64,000 nt of DNA, taken from the NCBI RefSeq assembly GCF_020171525.1, contig NZ_JAIVAI010000002.1, positions 372,001 to 436,000 of the forward strand, given 5' to 3'. Both the position numbers and the translations under genes were made by a program. Positions 46,219 through 55,533 of the stretch are shown piece after piece. The DNA comes from Halobacillus yeomjeoni (GTDB taxonomy: Bacteria > Bacillota > Bacilli > Bacillales > Halobacillaceae). How positions within the stretch are numbered: position 1 is the first letter of the stretch; the number at the start of each line of letters is the position of its first letter. The notes beneath the pieces are model-generated. The model was not told the origin of the DNA. It searched no databases and saw only the letters and a program-made list of their open reading frames with translations.

Positions 46219-47403
46219 TTATAACAGTTCTTTCACCTTTTGAGCGAAATCGGCTCCATTTAAGAGGTTCCTTCCACCACCCTGTACAAAATGCGGTTTC
46301 CCACCGCCTTTCCCTTCAATGAGGGGCATCGTCTGCTTAGCGATTTCATTCATATTCCGTTCAATATTCTCCCCATGAGCCAGTACGAACTGAAGCTGAT
46401 GTTCCTGTTCACTGACAAGGATTAAATAAACATCCGGTGCTTCTTCGATAATTGTTTTTCCAAGAGACTGCAGCGATTTGATCGAGCGGTTGTTGAAGAC
46501 GCGATGAACCACTCCGTCTTCCGGTATTTCTGATATGATTTCCAGTGCTTCGTATTGAAGCAGCCGCTCTTCCAACTCCGCAATTTCCTTATCTTTTTCC
46601 TTGCTGGACTGAATGATTGCCGAGACTTCCTCGACAAGCTGTTCCTCCGGTCTTGAAATCAACTGTTTCATTTCAGTCAGAACCTGATGTTTCTCACCAA
46701 GCTTTTGTCGCACCCGATGACCACAGGCGAACTCCAGACGTACCTGCCCTTTGCTCTTTGTCCATCCCAAAAATTTGACGGCCATGACTTCGCCGGTGGA
46801 ATGCGGGTGTGTGCCCCCGCAGCCATTGTAATCGGTATCCGGAATGATCACTAGGCGAACGTCATCCTCGACAGCAAGCTGCTTACGAAGCGGATACGCC
46901 CCCGCTTCTTCTACAGACATCCATTTCGTTTCCACAGGAAGATTCTCCAGAATGATTTCGTTCACCTGTTGTTCAGCTTTTTCCAAAAGGTCATTAGAGA
47001 GGTAGTCGGTATCCAAATCGATCGTAACGGTCTCTTTACCCAGGTGGAAACTGGTCGTCGGGATTCCGAACCGATCATCAAAAACCGCACTGATGATGTG
47101 CTGTCCCGTGTGCTGCTGCATATGATCAAAGCGTCGTTCCCGATCGACCTCTCCACTCCATTTTTCTGTATCGGCCGGAAGCTTTCCGCTTACGTAATGA
47201 CGGATCTCCCCCTCGACTTCTTCCACATCCACGACCTGCATTCCATTCAATACACCCGTGTCGTGCGGCTGGCCGCCACCTGTCGGATAAAAGGCCGTTT
47301 CTTCCAGCACGATATAATGACCGCGGGCATCCTGATCTGTTTTTACCAGCGTCGTTTCAAATGTCATCTTATATGGATCTTCATAGTAAAGTTTTTGCGT
47401 CAT
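46219..47403 (-). CDS. Alanyl-tRNA editing protein (AlaX-type with DHHA1)
   Basis: 394 residues. The AlaRS-like editing domain has FYPTGGGQPHDTG, the zinc-binding HMQQHTGQHI (HxxxH) near residue 95 and CGGTHPHSTGEV near 193; a coiled linker (EKDKEIAELEERLLQYEAL) leads to a DHHA1 domain with GKGGGKPHFVQGGG. It hydrolyses Ser- or Gly-mischarged tRNA-Ala. The order lacks the catalytic ligase part of AlaRS, so it is a free-standing editor. Confidence 0.93.
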   Translation of the reverse strand: MTQKLYYEDPYKMTFETTLVKTDQDARGHYIVLEETAFYPTGGGQPHDTGVLNGMQVVDVEEVEGEIRHYVSGKLPADTEKWSGEVDRERRFDHMQQHTGQHIISAVFDDRFGIPTTSFHLGKETVTIDLDTDYLSNDLLEKAEQQVNEIILENLPVETKWMSVEEAGAYPLRKQLAVEDDVRLVIIPDTDYNGCGGTHPHSTGEVMAVKFLGWTKSKGQVRLEFACGHRVRQKLGEKHQVLTEMKQLISRPEEQLVEEVSAIIQSSKEKDKEIAELEERLLQYEALEIISEIPEDGVVHRVFNNRSIKSLQSLGKTIIEEAPDVYLILVSEQEHQLQFVLAHGENIERNMNEIAKQTMPLIEGKGGGKPHFVQGGGRNLLNGADFAQKVKELL

Positions 47404-47471
47404 CGTCTGTTCCCCCTATGTATGTCTGACCATATCGTAACACGTTTACCTCCATCCGCATTCTAATGCAC

Positions 47472-47507
47472 AAAAAAGGACGCACCACTCGAAGTGGTGC
47501 GTCCTTT
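47472..47507 (-). terminator. Terminator after the VOC gene
   Basis: GGACGCACCAC/GTGGTGCGTCC hairpin followed by TTTTTTG on the minus strand. Confidence 0.92.
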
Positions 47508-47526
47508 GAACGTCAGAGGGCTTCCT

Positions 47527-48021
47527 TTAGTAAGCTCCTTCAGAATAAGTCAATTCATAGCTGTGCGTATAGATTTCGAAGATGTTGCCGAAAGGATCTT
47601 CCACATATACCATCTTGAATGGTTTTTCACCAGGGTAATACTCGCGGATCGGCATGCGCTGCTTCCCACCATGCTCTTTGATTTTCTCAACGATTCCTTC
47701 GATATCCGGATCCTGGACACAGAAGTGGAAAATGCCCGTCTTCCAATATTCGAAATTGTTTTCAGGCTGTTCATTATGAGGAAATTCAAACAGTTCGATT
47801 CCGATTTTATCACCAGTCGCCAAGTGGGCGATTCTGAATTTCTCCCAGTCATTGCCGAATACGTCACGGCACATCTGACCGATCGGAGTATCGTCATTCT
47901 GTACTTCTGAAGGCTCCATGATGACATACCAGCCGAAAACTTCAGTATAGAATTTTACAGCCTCCTCGACATTTGGTACGGAAAGTCCTATATGAGAAAA
48001 TGTTCTTGGATAAGGATACAT
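47527..48021 (-). CDS. VOC family protein (lactoylglutathione lyase-like)
   Basis: 164 residues: RTFSHIGLSVPNVEEAVKFYTEVFGW start (first metal His), KIGIELFEFPHNEQP (Glu), GIFHFCVQDPDIEG (His), and VYVEDPFGNIFEIYTHSYE (Glu). All four metal-site positions are present, so it is probably an active metalloenzyme. Divergent from an HxlR-type regulator gene 119 nt away, which likely controls it. Ribosome site AAGGAGGAA. Confidence 0.87.
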   Translation of the reverse strand: MYPYPRTFSHIGLSVPNVEEAVKFYTEVFGWYVIMEPSEVQNDDTPIGQMCRDVFGNDWEKFRIAHLATGDKIGIELFEFPHNEQPENNFEYWKTGIFHFCVQDPDIEGIVEKIKEHGGKQRMPIREYYPGEKPFKMVYVEDPFGNIFEIYTHSYELTYSEGAY

Positions 48022-48082
48022 TTTTATTCCTCCTTGATTTTAATTTCTACATCAGACATTATAATTGTTGGTGAAAGATCAC

Positions 48083-48124
48083 GTAAGTATGCACTTTTTT
48101 GTAAGACACTAACCTGAAGGTAAG
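48083..48124. promoter_or_regulatory. Probable HxlR operator region (GTAAG repeats)
   Basis: Three GTAAG units at 48083, 48101 and 48120 (18-19 nt apart) between divergent genes. The first two also form CTTACAAAAAAGTGCATACTTAC on the minus strand. On the minus strand TTACGT and TATAAT, 17 nt apart, give a promoter for the VOC gene overlapping these repeats. Confidence 0.5.
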
Positions 48125-48140
48125 AAAAGGTGGTTATAGT

Positions 48141-48473
48141 ATGGATACCCCGATCGATAGAGAAGGAAAACTGAAATGTTCGATTGAATATACGTTGAAT
48201 AAAATCGGAGGCAAATGGAAAACCGTCATTCTATGGCATTTGGGGGTCGATGGAACCCTGAGGTACAACGAACTGAGAAGGCTGCTCCCTGGTGTTTCTC
48301 ATAAAGTGCTGACCCAGCAGCTGAAGGAACTCGAAGAGGATGGTTTTATCAACCGCGTCCAGTATAATACGATTCCTCCAAAGGTTGAATATTCAATGAC
48401 CGATCTTGGAAATACACTCATGCCGATCCTTGAACAGATGCACATTTGGGGAACGGAACACGGTCTCACCTAA
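48141..48473 (+). CDS. HxlR-family transcriptional regulator
   Basis: 110 residues, winged helix: C-x-IEYTLNKIGGKWKTVILWHL start, GTLRYNELRRLLPGVSHKVLTQQLKELEEDGFINR recognition region and KVEYSMTDLG wing. The single N-terminal Cys13 is in the position used for thiol-based sensing by B. subtilis relatives (YodB, CatR, HypR). Divergent from the VOC gene, so quinone- or aldehyde-sensing control of that gene is inferred. Confidence 0.9.
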   Translation: MDTPIDREGKLKCSIEYTLNKIGGKWKTVILWHLGVDGTLRYNELRRLLPGVSHKVLTQQLKELEEDGFINRVQYNTIPPKVEYSMTDLGNTLMPILEQMHIWGTEHGLT

Positions 48474-48545
48474 GACCTAAGCGTAAACGAGCAAGTTCAC
48501 GGCCTGCTTGAGCAAGGCGGGCATGAACTTGCTTTCATTAGAGGA

Positions 48546-48574
48546 ACACCCCGATTAGAGGGTGTATTTTTTTT
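48546..48574 (+). terminator. Terminator after the HxlR gene
   Basis: ACACCCC/GGGTGT hairpin followed by ATTTTTTTT. A second long hairpin (GCAAGTTCA/TGAACTTGC, about 48490-48532) lies between gene and terminator without a T-run. Confidence 0.85.
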
Positions 48575-48576
48575 GC

Positions 48577-48711
48577 TTATTTTTTCACATCTAATACTTT
48601 TGTCCTGCAAACATTCAACACTTCTATGAGTTCTTCGGCAGTGTTTGAAGGCTCAGTCATAAGCTTAGGACGACATCTAAACTCTTCAGAAGACCGCGTT
48701 TCTTTATTCAC
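48577..48711 (-). CDS. Possible 44-residue small protein (low confidence)
   Basis: GTG at 48711 close to AAAGGGGGAGG encodes MNKETRSSEEFRCRPKLM, then an EPSNTAEELIEVLNVC helix and a Lys-rich end. TTGCAA and TACAAT upstream (about 19 nt apart) could be a promoter. No homology recognised; the ribosome site is very close to the GTG, so this may be chance. Confidence 0.3.
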   Translation of the reverse strand: MNKETRSSEEFRCRPKLMTEPSNTAEELIEVLNVCRTKVLDVKK

Positions 48712-48795
48712 CTCCCCCTTTCCCCAAGAAGGTCAAATTCCCTAAATTGTAAAAATATTAGAAAAAGTTGTTGCAATTTTATCCAGGTCAACGTA

Positions 48796-48838
48796 AACTG
48801 TTCCATAACAGTTAATAAAAATTATTTCTGTTATAACA
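48796..48838 (+). promoter_or_regulatory. Two palindromic operator-like sites upstream of the glyoxylate genes
   Basis: AACTGTTCCATAACAGTT (48796-48813) and CTGTTATAACA (48828-48838) are palindromes sharing the TGTT...AACA core. A third (AACTGTTATATATCAGTT, 48984-49001) precedes aceB. The regulator is not identified. Confidence 0.6.
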
Positions 48839-48852
48839 AAGGAGGAGTTAAA

Positions 48853-48972
48853 ATGAAAAAATCAAATCACACGCTTACCGTTTCCTGCCCTCAATGTGGA
48901 TCAGAAGTAAAGTCTCAAGCTTATACGTACATGATGGAATGTGATCGCTGCCTATCCAAAAAAGATGAGTAA
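48853..48972 (+). CDS. Small zinc-ribbon protein (YhfH-like), 39 aa
   Basis: ATG preceded by AAAGGAGGAG. The product has two CxxC pairs, SCPQCGSE near residues 11-18 and ECDRCLSKK near 29-37, that could bind one zinc. It resembles YhfH-family small proteins. It ends 71 nt before aceB and sits between palindromic sites, so it may share regulation with the glyoxylate genes. Confidence 0.7.
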   Translation: MKKSNHTLTVSCPQCGSEVKSQAYTYMMECDRCLSKKDE

Positions 48973-48983
48973 AGTTATGCACC

Positions 48984-49001
48984 AACTGTTATATATCAGT
49001 T
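48984..49001 (+). promoter_or_regulatory. Third palindromic site, directly before aceB
   Basis: AACTGTTATATATCAGTT, with AACTG/CAGTT arms, 43 nt upstream of the aceB ATG. Confidence 0.55.
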
Positions 49002-49043
49002 TTTAATTTCTAAGTATATACTATAACAAAAGGAGGCGGATAC

Positions 49044-50636
49044 ATGGAAACAAAAACAAGCAATTGGAAGGTGAATGGAGACATATCCCCTTCCTTTGCA
49101 GAAATATTGACCCCCGAAGCCCTTGATTTTCTTGAACAGCTTCACCAACGTTTCAACCCCACGAGATTAGAATTGCTGAACCGCAGAAAAGAGGTTCAGG
49201 AACAGTTGAACCAAGGTGTCAAACCTTCCTTCCCCAAAGAGTCTGCTCACATCAGAGAAACAGACTGGAGGATCGCCCCTCTCCCCCATGATCTGCAGGA
49301 TCGCAGGGTGGAAATTACAGGACCTGTCGACCGGAAAATGGTCATCAATGGATTGAATTCGGGCGCGAAGGTGTTCATGGCTGATTTTGAAGATGCGAAC
49401 TCCCCTACATGGAACAACACCATCCAGGGGCAGATCAACTTACGAGATGCAAACAGAAGAAGCATCACCTTCCAAAATGCTCAAGGAAAGACTTACGAGT
49501 TGAAAGAAGAAACAGCCACCCTGATGGTCCGGCCGAGAGGATGGCATCTCGATGAAAAGCATATGTCTCTGAACGGCGAGCCCGCTTCAGCAAGCTTGAT
49601 CGATTTCGGCCTTTATTTCTTTCATAATGCGAAACAGCTTCTGGAAAACGGCTCAGGCCCTTACTTTTATCTTCCGAAGCTTGAGAATCATCACGAAGCA
49701 AGGCTTTGGAATGATGTCTTCATTTTCGCTCAGGAGTCGCTCGGAATTCCGACCGGGTCGATCAAGGCTACCGTCTTACTCGAGACGATCCTCGCCGCAT
49801 TCGAAATGGATGAAATCCTGTTTGAGTTGAAAGAACACTCGGCTGGATTGAACTGTGGACGGTGGGATTACATCTTCAGCTACTTAAAGAAATTCCGCCA
49901 GGATCCGAATGTCATCCTGCCTGACCGGTCCGAAGTCACGATGACCAGCCCGTTCATGAGAGCGTACTCTCTCCTGACGATTCAGACTTGTCATCGCCGC
50001 GGGGCCCCGGCTATCGGCGGAATGGCCGCACAGATTCCTGTGAAAAACGATGAACGACGCAACACCGAAGCTTTTGAAAAAGTCACGTCAGATAAACTCC
50101 GCGAGGTTACGGATGGCCACGACGGGACGTGGGTCGCCCACCCGGGCATGGTTCAGACCGCGATGGATGTTTTTAACAAAAATATGCGGACTCCGAACCA
50201 AATCAACTATCTAAGAAATGACCTTCACATCACAGAAAACGACCTCCTGGAAGTCCCTGAAGGATCGATCACAGAGCAAGGGGTGCGGACGAACATCAAT
50301 GTCGGTATCCAATACATGGCCTCCTGGCTTTCCGGACGAGGCGCCGCTCCGATCCACAACCTGATGGAAGACGCCGCTACCGCAGAAATATCACGCGCGC
50401 AGCTATGGCAGTGGATCCGTCATCCTCAAGGAATTTTGAACGATGGCAGAAAAGTCACGTTCGAATTGTTCGAGCAGTGGAAGCAGGAAGAAATGATCGC
50501 AATCCAACAGGAAGTGGGTCATCAAACCTTTGAAAACGGCCCGTACAAAGAAGCGGAAGCTTTATTCGAAAAACTGATCCGTGACGATGATTTTGCAGAG
50601 TTTTTGACAATTGAAGCCTATGGGCAACTATCTTAA
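49044..50636 (+). CDS. aceB: Malate synthase A
   Basis: Condenses glyoxylate and acetyl-CoA to malate. 530 residues, usual for the A form. Catalytic and binding segments: [14 protein letters not shown] (near residue 112), [12 protein letters not shown] (near 155), [19 protein letters not shown] (near 235), [12 protein letters not shown] and [10 protein letters not shown]. Ribosome site AAGGAGGC. Followed by aceA after 13 nt. The shunt lets the cell grow on acetate or fatty acids. Confidence 0.97.
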   Translation: METKTSNWKVNGDISPSFAEILTPEALDFLEQLHQRFNPTRLELLNRRKEVQEQLNQGVKPSFPKESAHIRETDWRIAPLPHDLQDRRVEITGPVDRKMVINGLNSGAKVFMADFEDANSPTWNNTIQGQINLRDANRRSITFQNAQGKTYELKEETATLMVRPRGWHLDEKHMSLNGEPASASLIDFGLYFFHNAKQLLENGSGPYFYLPKLENHHEARLWNDVFIFAQESLGIPTGSIKATVLLETILAAFEMDEILFELKEHSAGLNCGRWDYIFSYLKKFRQDPNVILPDRSEVTMTSPFMRAYSLLTIQTCHRRGAPAIGGMAAQIPVKNDERRNTEAFEKVTSDKLREVTDGHDGTWVAHPGMVQTAMDVFNKNMRTPNQINYLRNDLHITENDLLEVPEGSITEQGVRTNINVGIQYMASWLSGRGAAPIHNLMEDAATAEISRAQLWQWIRHPQGILNDGRKVTFELFEQWKQEEMIAIQQEVGHQTFENGPYKEAEALFEKLIRDDDFAEFLTIEAYGQLS

Positions 50637-50649
50637 GGGGGAATCGGAA

Positions 50650-51945
50650 ATGACAAATGAACGTATAGAGAAACTGAAACAAGAATGGCAGGATGAAAAC
50701 CGCTGGGGAAATGTGACACGTCCATATGAAGCGGAGGAAGTGATCCGTCTCAGAGGTTCAATGGATATTAAACATACCCTTGCTGAAAAAGGGGCCGAAA
50801 AACTGTGGCGTCTCCTTCATGAAGAAAACTACGTACACGCTCTCGGAGCTTTGACCGGAAATCAGGCGATGCAGCAAGTGAAAGCTGGACTGAAGGCCAT
50901 CTACCTTAGCGGATGGCAAGTGGCGGCGGATGCGAACTTATCCGGTCACATGTATCCGGACCAGAGCTTGTATCCGGCAAACAGTGTGCCTCAAGTCGTG
51001 AAACGCATCAACCAGGCGCTTCAGCGTGCCGATCAGATTCATCATATGGAAGGGAAAACGGATATCGATTGGTTTGCTCCTATCGTGGCTGACGCCGAAG
51101 CAGGTTTCGGAGGACAGTTGAATGTATTCGAGTTGATGAAAGGAATGATTGAAGCGGGTGCTTCTGCTGTTCACTTCGAGGATCAGCTTTCTTCCGAGAA
51201 AAAATGTGGACACCTTGGCGGTAAAGTTCTGCTGCCTACTCAAACGGCTGTGAGAAATTTGATTTCTGCACGTTTCGCAGCGGATGTGATGGGCGTTCCG
51301 ACAATCATCATCGCCCGTACAGACGCGAATGCTGCTGACTTGATCACCAGCGATATCGATCCCGCTGATGCTCCATTCCTGACCGGTGAACGTACCGCGG
51401 AAGGATTCTATAAAACTCGCGCCGGACTCGACCAAGCGATTGCCAGAGGGCTTTCCTACGCTCCTTACGCGGATTTGGTATGGTGTGAAACATCTGAGCC
51501 GAATTTAGAGGAAGCAAGACAGTTCGCGGAAGCCATCCACCGCGAGTATCCAGGCAAATTACTCGCTTACAACTGCTCTCCATCTTTCAACTGGAAGAAA
51601 AAACTCGATGATGAAACGATCGCTCATTTCCAACAAGAACTGAGCAAGATGGGCTATAAGTTCCAATTCGTTACGCTTGCAGGTTTCCACGCATTGAATC
51701 ACAGCATGTTCGAATTGTCCAGACAGTACAGAGACAGAGGCATGGAAGCTTATTCAGAACTGCAGCAGGCAGAGTTCGCAAGCGAAAAACACGGCTATTC
51801 AGCGACACGCCACCAGCGTGAAGTGGGTACAGGATACTTTGATGAAGTCGCCCAAGTCATTTCCGGCGGTACATCTTCTACCGTCGCTTTGAAAGGCTCC
51901 ACCGAAGCTGAACAATTTACCGAAGATAAGGTTCCTACAACTTAA
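50650..51945 (+). CDS. aceA: Isocitrate lyase
   Basis: Splits isocitrate into glyoxylate and succinate. 431 residues from [14 protein letters not shown]. Catalytic loop [15 protein letters not shown] with the active-site Cys near residue 180; [25 protein letters not shown] and [10 protein letters not shown] segments also match. The ATG at 50650 follows GGGGGAATCGG; an earlier in-frame ATG overlaps the end of aceB and is not preferred. Confidence 0.97.
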   Translation: MTNERIEKLKQEWQDENRWGNVTRPYEAEEVIRLRGSMDIKHTLAEKGAEKLWRLLHEENYVHALGALTGNQAMQQVKAGLKAIYLSGWQVAADANLSGHMYPDQSLYPANSVPQVVKRINQALQRADQIHHMEGKTDIDWFAPIVADAEAGFGGQLNVFELMKGMIEAGASAVHFEDQLSSEKKCGHLGGKVLLPTQTAVRNLISARFAADVMGVPTIIIARTDANAADLITSDIDPADAPFLTGERTAEGFYKTRAGLDQAIARGLSYAPYADLVWCETSEPNLEEARQFAEAIHREYPGKLLAYNCSPSFNWKKKLDDETIAHFQQELSKMGYKFQFVTLAGFHALNHSMFELSRQYRDRGMEAYSELQQAEFASEKHGYSATRHQREVGTGYFDEVAQVISGGTSSTVALKGSTEAEQFTEDKVPTT

Positions 51946-51992
51946 GGAACTTCCCATATAAAAAAGGATTGATATAAAAGCAGATTGAAAGC

Positions 51993-52102
51993 AGGCGGAG
52001 GAAATGGTCCGCTTTCCGCGGGCGGCGGTGAGCCTCCTCGTTTCACTGCGGGGTCTCACCACTTCCGCTATTCCCGCAGGAGTCTCCCCATTTCCACCGC
52101 CT
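51993..52102. repeat. GC-rich stem-loop repeat, copy D
   Basis: Arms AGGCGGAGGAAATGG and CCATTTCCACCGCCT; the core is nearly identical to copy A (CCGCTTTCCGCGGGCGGCG, TGAGCCTCCTCGTTTCACTG, CGGGGTCTCACC, CCCGCAGGAGTCTCC). Downstream of aceA. Confidence 0.85.
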
Positions 52103-52284
52103 CTTTCTCATAATCTGTGCATCATTCATATTTCAGAGAATGCAAGCTCATTTATTGACGAAGAATAATATTTTTCTAATCAGAACTTTGTAATAAGCCT
52201 CCTTTGTCGGTGGCTTTTTTGGTGCCTTAAAATCAATGCCCACTCCTACTCAACCGTTTTACAATCGTAAAAAAATCCATAGAA

Positions 52285-52327
52285 AAACACCTTCAATATC
52301 ATCCATTTGACGACATTGAAGGTGTTT
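52285..52327. terminator. Terminator after the prolyl hydroxylase gene
   Basis: AAACACCTTCAAT/ATTGAAGGTGTTT hairpin with a T-run on the minus strand. The rest of 51946-52383 holds only repeat D. Confidence 0.8.
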
Positions 52328-52383
52328 CATTGATACGTTATTTATCTAAGAAACGACTGTACTAGTACAGAAAACAATTACAC

Positions 52384-53013
52384 TTAACGATACTGTTTTC
52401 TTCTCACCCACATCGTCGCTGCCCATTTTTCTCCTGTTATTACAGGGGAGCCTCCATGAAGTGTACGTTCATTCATGGATGGGTCGGAATAAAAGTACTC
52501 AAAATAGACTCCCATCCCTTTTTGAGGGGAGATGGATAGATTCATATTGGGGAAGTACGTTTCCCCTCCCTCTTCTACATCATTCAAATAAAGGACCAGC
52601 GTACTGATTCTAGGATTATGTGTGCCATTGTGTTTTGGTTTGAAGTAGTCATAATGAGCTTTATATTCTTGCCCGGGTTTATAATTCAGGATGTGCAGTC
52701 CTTCTCCATGCTCGACGGGTACGTTCATAATTTGTGCCATCCGCTTTTCAACCCTTGAAGTGATATCGTCTTCCGGAAGAAAAGCGCCACTGCTTGTGCG
52801 GATATCGCTCACTTCATGCCGTGATCCGATTTTGGAACGGTTGATTCTGTCTTTGGAAAGACGGATCAGTTCTTCACACTCCGCATCACTTACCACGTTT
52901 CCCAGCACAACAATTTTAGGATCTTCCATTTTAGCGATGATTGAAATCTCACGGTCTGCGGTCACAATCTTGTTCCCCGTGTGGTCGAAAATTGAAGTTT
53001 CTTTCACTTGCAT
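52384..53013 (-). CDS. 2-oxoglutarate/Fe(II) prolyl 4-hydroxylase-type enzyme
   Basis: 209 residues from MQVKETS. Double-stranded beta-helix core with Fe ligands His120 and Asp122 (AHYDYF) and His186 (TLHGGSPV), and Lys196 for the 2-oxoglutarate carboxylate. It resembles the Bacillus anthracis prolyl 4-hydroxylase in size and motifs. Substrates may be proline-rich or collagen-like proteins; none are in this window. An eight-codon upstream ORF ends 2 nt before this ATG. Confidence 0.9.
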   Translation of the reverse strand: MQVKETSIFDHTGNKIVTADREISIIAKMEDPKIVVLGNVVSDAECEELIRLSKDRINRSKIGSRHEVSDIRTSSGAFLPEDDITSRVEKRMAQIMNVPVEHGEGLHILNYKPGQEYKAHYDYFKPKHNGTHNPRISTLVLYLNDVEEGGETYFPNMNLSISPQKGMGVYFEYFYSDPSMNERTLHGGSPVITGEKWAATMWVRRKQYR

Positions 53014-53015
53014 GG

Positions 53016-53039
53016 TCACTTTTTCATCAACCTTTTCAT
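53016..53039 (-). CDS. Possible leader peptide MKRLMKK upstream of the hydroxylase
   Basis: ATG at 53039 about 12 nt after AGAGGAT; stop TGA at 53018-53016. The downstream gene has no ribosome site of its own except AAGG inside this ORF, so translational coupling is plausible. Confidence 0.3.
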   Translation of the reverse strand: MKRLMKK

Positions 53040-53160
53040 ATTAATGATATCCTCTTAGATTGATAGGATACAACTCATATTTTATCACCTATTTACTATT
53101 TTTTCTTTATTTTTCATAAAAATCCCAAAATAAAAGTGAATAGAATATAAGTAAGGTTTA

Positions 53161-55533
53161 TTAGTCAGTGGTATGTCTCTTGAGGACATTAGAAGGCTTG
53201 TCTCCCTCCTCGTTAAATAGATCACTTTCTCCAAAAACAATAAATGAATCTTTCGCCCTCGAAACAGCTACATTCAACAGGGTTTTATCTTCATCGAAGT
53301 TCAATTCTTCAAATGAACCTCTTCTATAGACACTGGAAAACAAGACGACCGGGCTTGAAGATCCCTGCATCATGTGAATAGTACCGACTGTAATGTTCTT
53401 GAGCCCCTTTTTCTTTAGAATCTTTTTTATTTCGTGCATTTGTTCAGTAAAAGGGGTGACTATTGCAACCAAAACAGAAAGATCTTCTTCCTCATAAAAA
53501 GATTGAAGCTCTTGTTGATTCTCTAGAATCCATTCCACAATGTGTTGTGCTTCATCCGTGTTGGACAACCCTGTGTGGTGTTTTGTGACTTCCCCATCAA
53601 CATCAATGAAACCCATGTGATGAAAAGGATAGTTTTGATAACTTTCCCGTACAGGAATCAACCAATCTTGATAAACCAGTTCGTCGCAGAAATTGATCAC
53701 CTCTGGAACGCTTCTCCGATGTTCAGTTAAAAACATCCCTTTCACATCAGGATGCACTTGAAAGGAACTGAGTCTTTGGAAAACACGCAGGGCGGATCCA
53801 CCACTTGCCAACAGGTCCATATCCTCTGTTAATTCTTTATTCCAGCCTTGATTTAAAAGATTAGCTAAATCAAAGGTTCTAGTTATATTTCGAATAGGTG
53901 TTGCCTGATGAATATCACCTACAGCTACTATTTTTTTGGCAAAAGGAACAATACCTGCAGCCATTTCAGGTAACATCTGCCCTGACTCGTCTATCATAAG
54001 TAAGTCTATAGATTCATAGCTTGGTTCCTTATTCTCTTTTGTGAAAAATTTTGGTAAGTCAAAAGCAGACACTACTAAAATTGAAAACAATTTCATTAGA
54101 GATGGTCCAAACGACAGAATGTCTTCTTCATCCTGATCCATGATCCACCGTGCTTCCCAATATTTTACCGATAGACAAAAAGCTCGTTTGCGAAGCTTGA
54201 GATCGATCGTTTTCGCCATCACTGACCTTACTTTCTCATTTATATCGTCAATATTGTGCGAGCTCAACCACCTCAACACTTCTTCTTCATTACCCTGTTG
54301 AAGTATGTCCACAGCCTCTTTGATTTCAGATACGGTATGCCAAAGTTCGTTATGAATCACTTCAACAGCTTCATTTAAGGAGGAGCAATGATGAATAAAA
54401 TATGCATTTGTGTTTTGCAGGAATTCTTCTCTCGACTTAGCCCGGATGTCAGGGTTACTGATTGTTTCTTTAAAATGATTTAAGAAATTCACGCCCTTAA
54501 GGGAGGAGTCTTCCCTTTCTTCGTTTCCTAAATACAATGCGTAATGATCGAGAGAATGAATCCACCTCTTTTCTATCAGAGATGAATCTGCACACTCAAA
54601 ATCCTGCGCGATATCCAAAGACGTAAAGCGATCATGAGCTGTCGCTGTTAATACTTGTGGATTCTTTTGTTCTAACAAAGCGCTTTCCACATAAAGAGAA
54701 GAAGCGATACAATTCAACATCATTGATTTTCCGGTACCTGGTGGACCATTGATTGCAAGCACTCCTCCTTCATATTCTTCAAAAATATAATATAGCGCTT
54801 GACGTTGTGAAGTAGACAACGCATCATTCCCTGGAAAATGCCCCAGGTGTCTTGGGTGGGAGTCTAAGAATAAATCGTCCCACGGGAGTGATATTGGAGA
54901 GTCATCTTGATAGGTAATCATCTGCCTATATATTTCAGGCAGTTCCCCCTCCCCTTTTCGGCTCATATCATCCAGGACGGATATCAAATCCCCTTTATTA
55001 CCAAGGCCTTCTTTCCTAATTGAAATGGATGAGTGTTCAACCGTTTCAAAGTCCTCATGTTGGAATGTTTCCAACGATTGTCCACTTACATACTTAAAAA
55101 GGCTCGAGGCAAACGTCCAATAATCATCCCAGGTAGGAAAGGTTAACTTTCTTCCTTGATAAAATTCTTCATAATCCTCTACATACCCTATCGAGGGGTC
55201 TCCTGTCCGAGAAGGAGCAAGGTAGTATGTGGTCATCCATGGTATATCCCGTTCATGAGGTGAAAGATAACCAGAAGAGTGAAGAATTGCAGGAATCCAT
55301 AGGGGAGCAATATAAACTTCAGCATTATTACAGAGGAGCAGAGGGTTGATGAGGACCTCAAGCTCCTTTTCTTCCCTCCCATCGAAAAGCCTTTGTACAA
55401 CCCCCGATGGAAGAACTCCACACCGAATATCTTCTATAGAAAGTTGGACAGCTCCATGAGAAATGTCCTGATACCGTGTTCCGTACCGCTCAGCATCAAT
55501 CAGACTCGTGCGAAAATAACTTGTATAATCCAT
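53161..55533 (-). CDS. Superfamily 1 (Dna2/Upf1-like) helicase, orphan
   Basis: 790 residues. Unknown N-terminal domain (1-235), then TSQRQA (Q-type motif, 241), Walker A GPPGTGKS at 263-270, an inserted helical region, Walker B LLMIDE at 511-516, motif III VAVGDIHQATPI near 537, motif IV-like TEHRRS, VGTIHMMQGSSSPVV (motif V) and NVAVSRAKDSFIVFG (motif VI). SF1B DNA or RNA helicase. It is alone between unrelated genes; similar large helicases occur in defence islands, but no partner is visible here. Confidence 0.87.
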   Translation of the reverse strand: MDYTSYFRTSLIDAERYGTRYQDISHGAVQLSIEDIRCGVLPSGVVQRLFDGREEKELEVLINPLLLCNNAEVYIAPLWIPAILHSSGYLSPHERDIPWMTTYYLAPSRTGDPSIGYVEDYEEFYQGRKLTFPTWDDYWTFASSLFKYVSGQSLETFQHEDFETVEHSSISIRKEGLGNKGDLISVLDDMSRKGEGELPEIYRQMITYQDDSPISLPWDDLFLDSHPRHLGHFPGNDALSTSQRQALYYIFEEYEGGVLAINGPPGTGKSMMLNCIASSLYVESALLEQKNPQVLTATAHDRFTSLDIAQDFECADSSLIEKRWIHSLDHYALYLGNEEREDSSLKGVNFLNHFKETISNPDIRAKSREEFLQNTNAYFIHHCSSLNEAVEVIHNELWHTVSEIKEAVDILQQGNEEEVLRWLSSHNIDDINEKVRSVMAKTIDLKLRKRAFCLSVKYWEARWIMDQDEEDILSFGPSLMKLFSILVVSAFDLPKFFTKENKEPSYESIDLLMIDESGQMLPEMAAGIVPFAKKIVAVGDIHQATPIRNITRTFDLANLLNQGWNKELTEDMDLLASGGSALRVFQRLSSFQVHPDVKGMFLTEHRRSVPEVINFCDELVYQDWLIPVRESYQNYPFHHMGFIDVDGEVTKHHTGLSNTDEAQHIVEWILENQQELQSFYEEEDLSVLVAIVTPFTEQMHEIKKILKKKGLKNITVGTIHMMQGSSSPVVLFSSVYRRGSFEELNFDEDKTLLNVAVSRAKDSFIVFGESDLFNEEGDKPSNVLKRHTTD

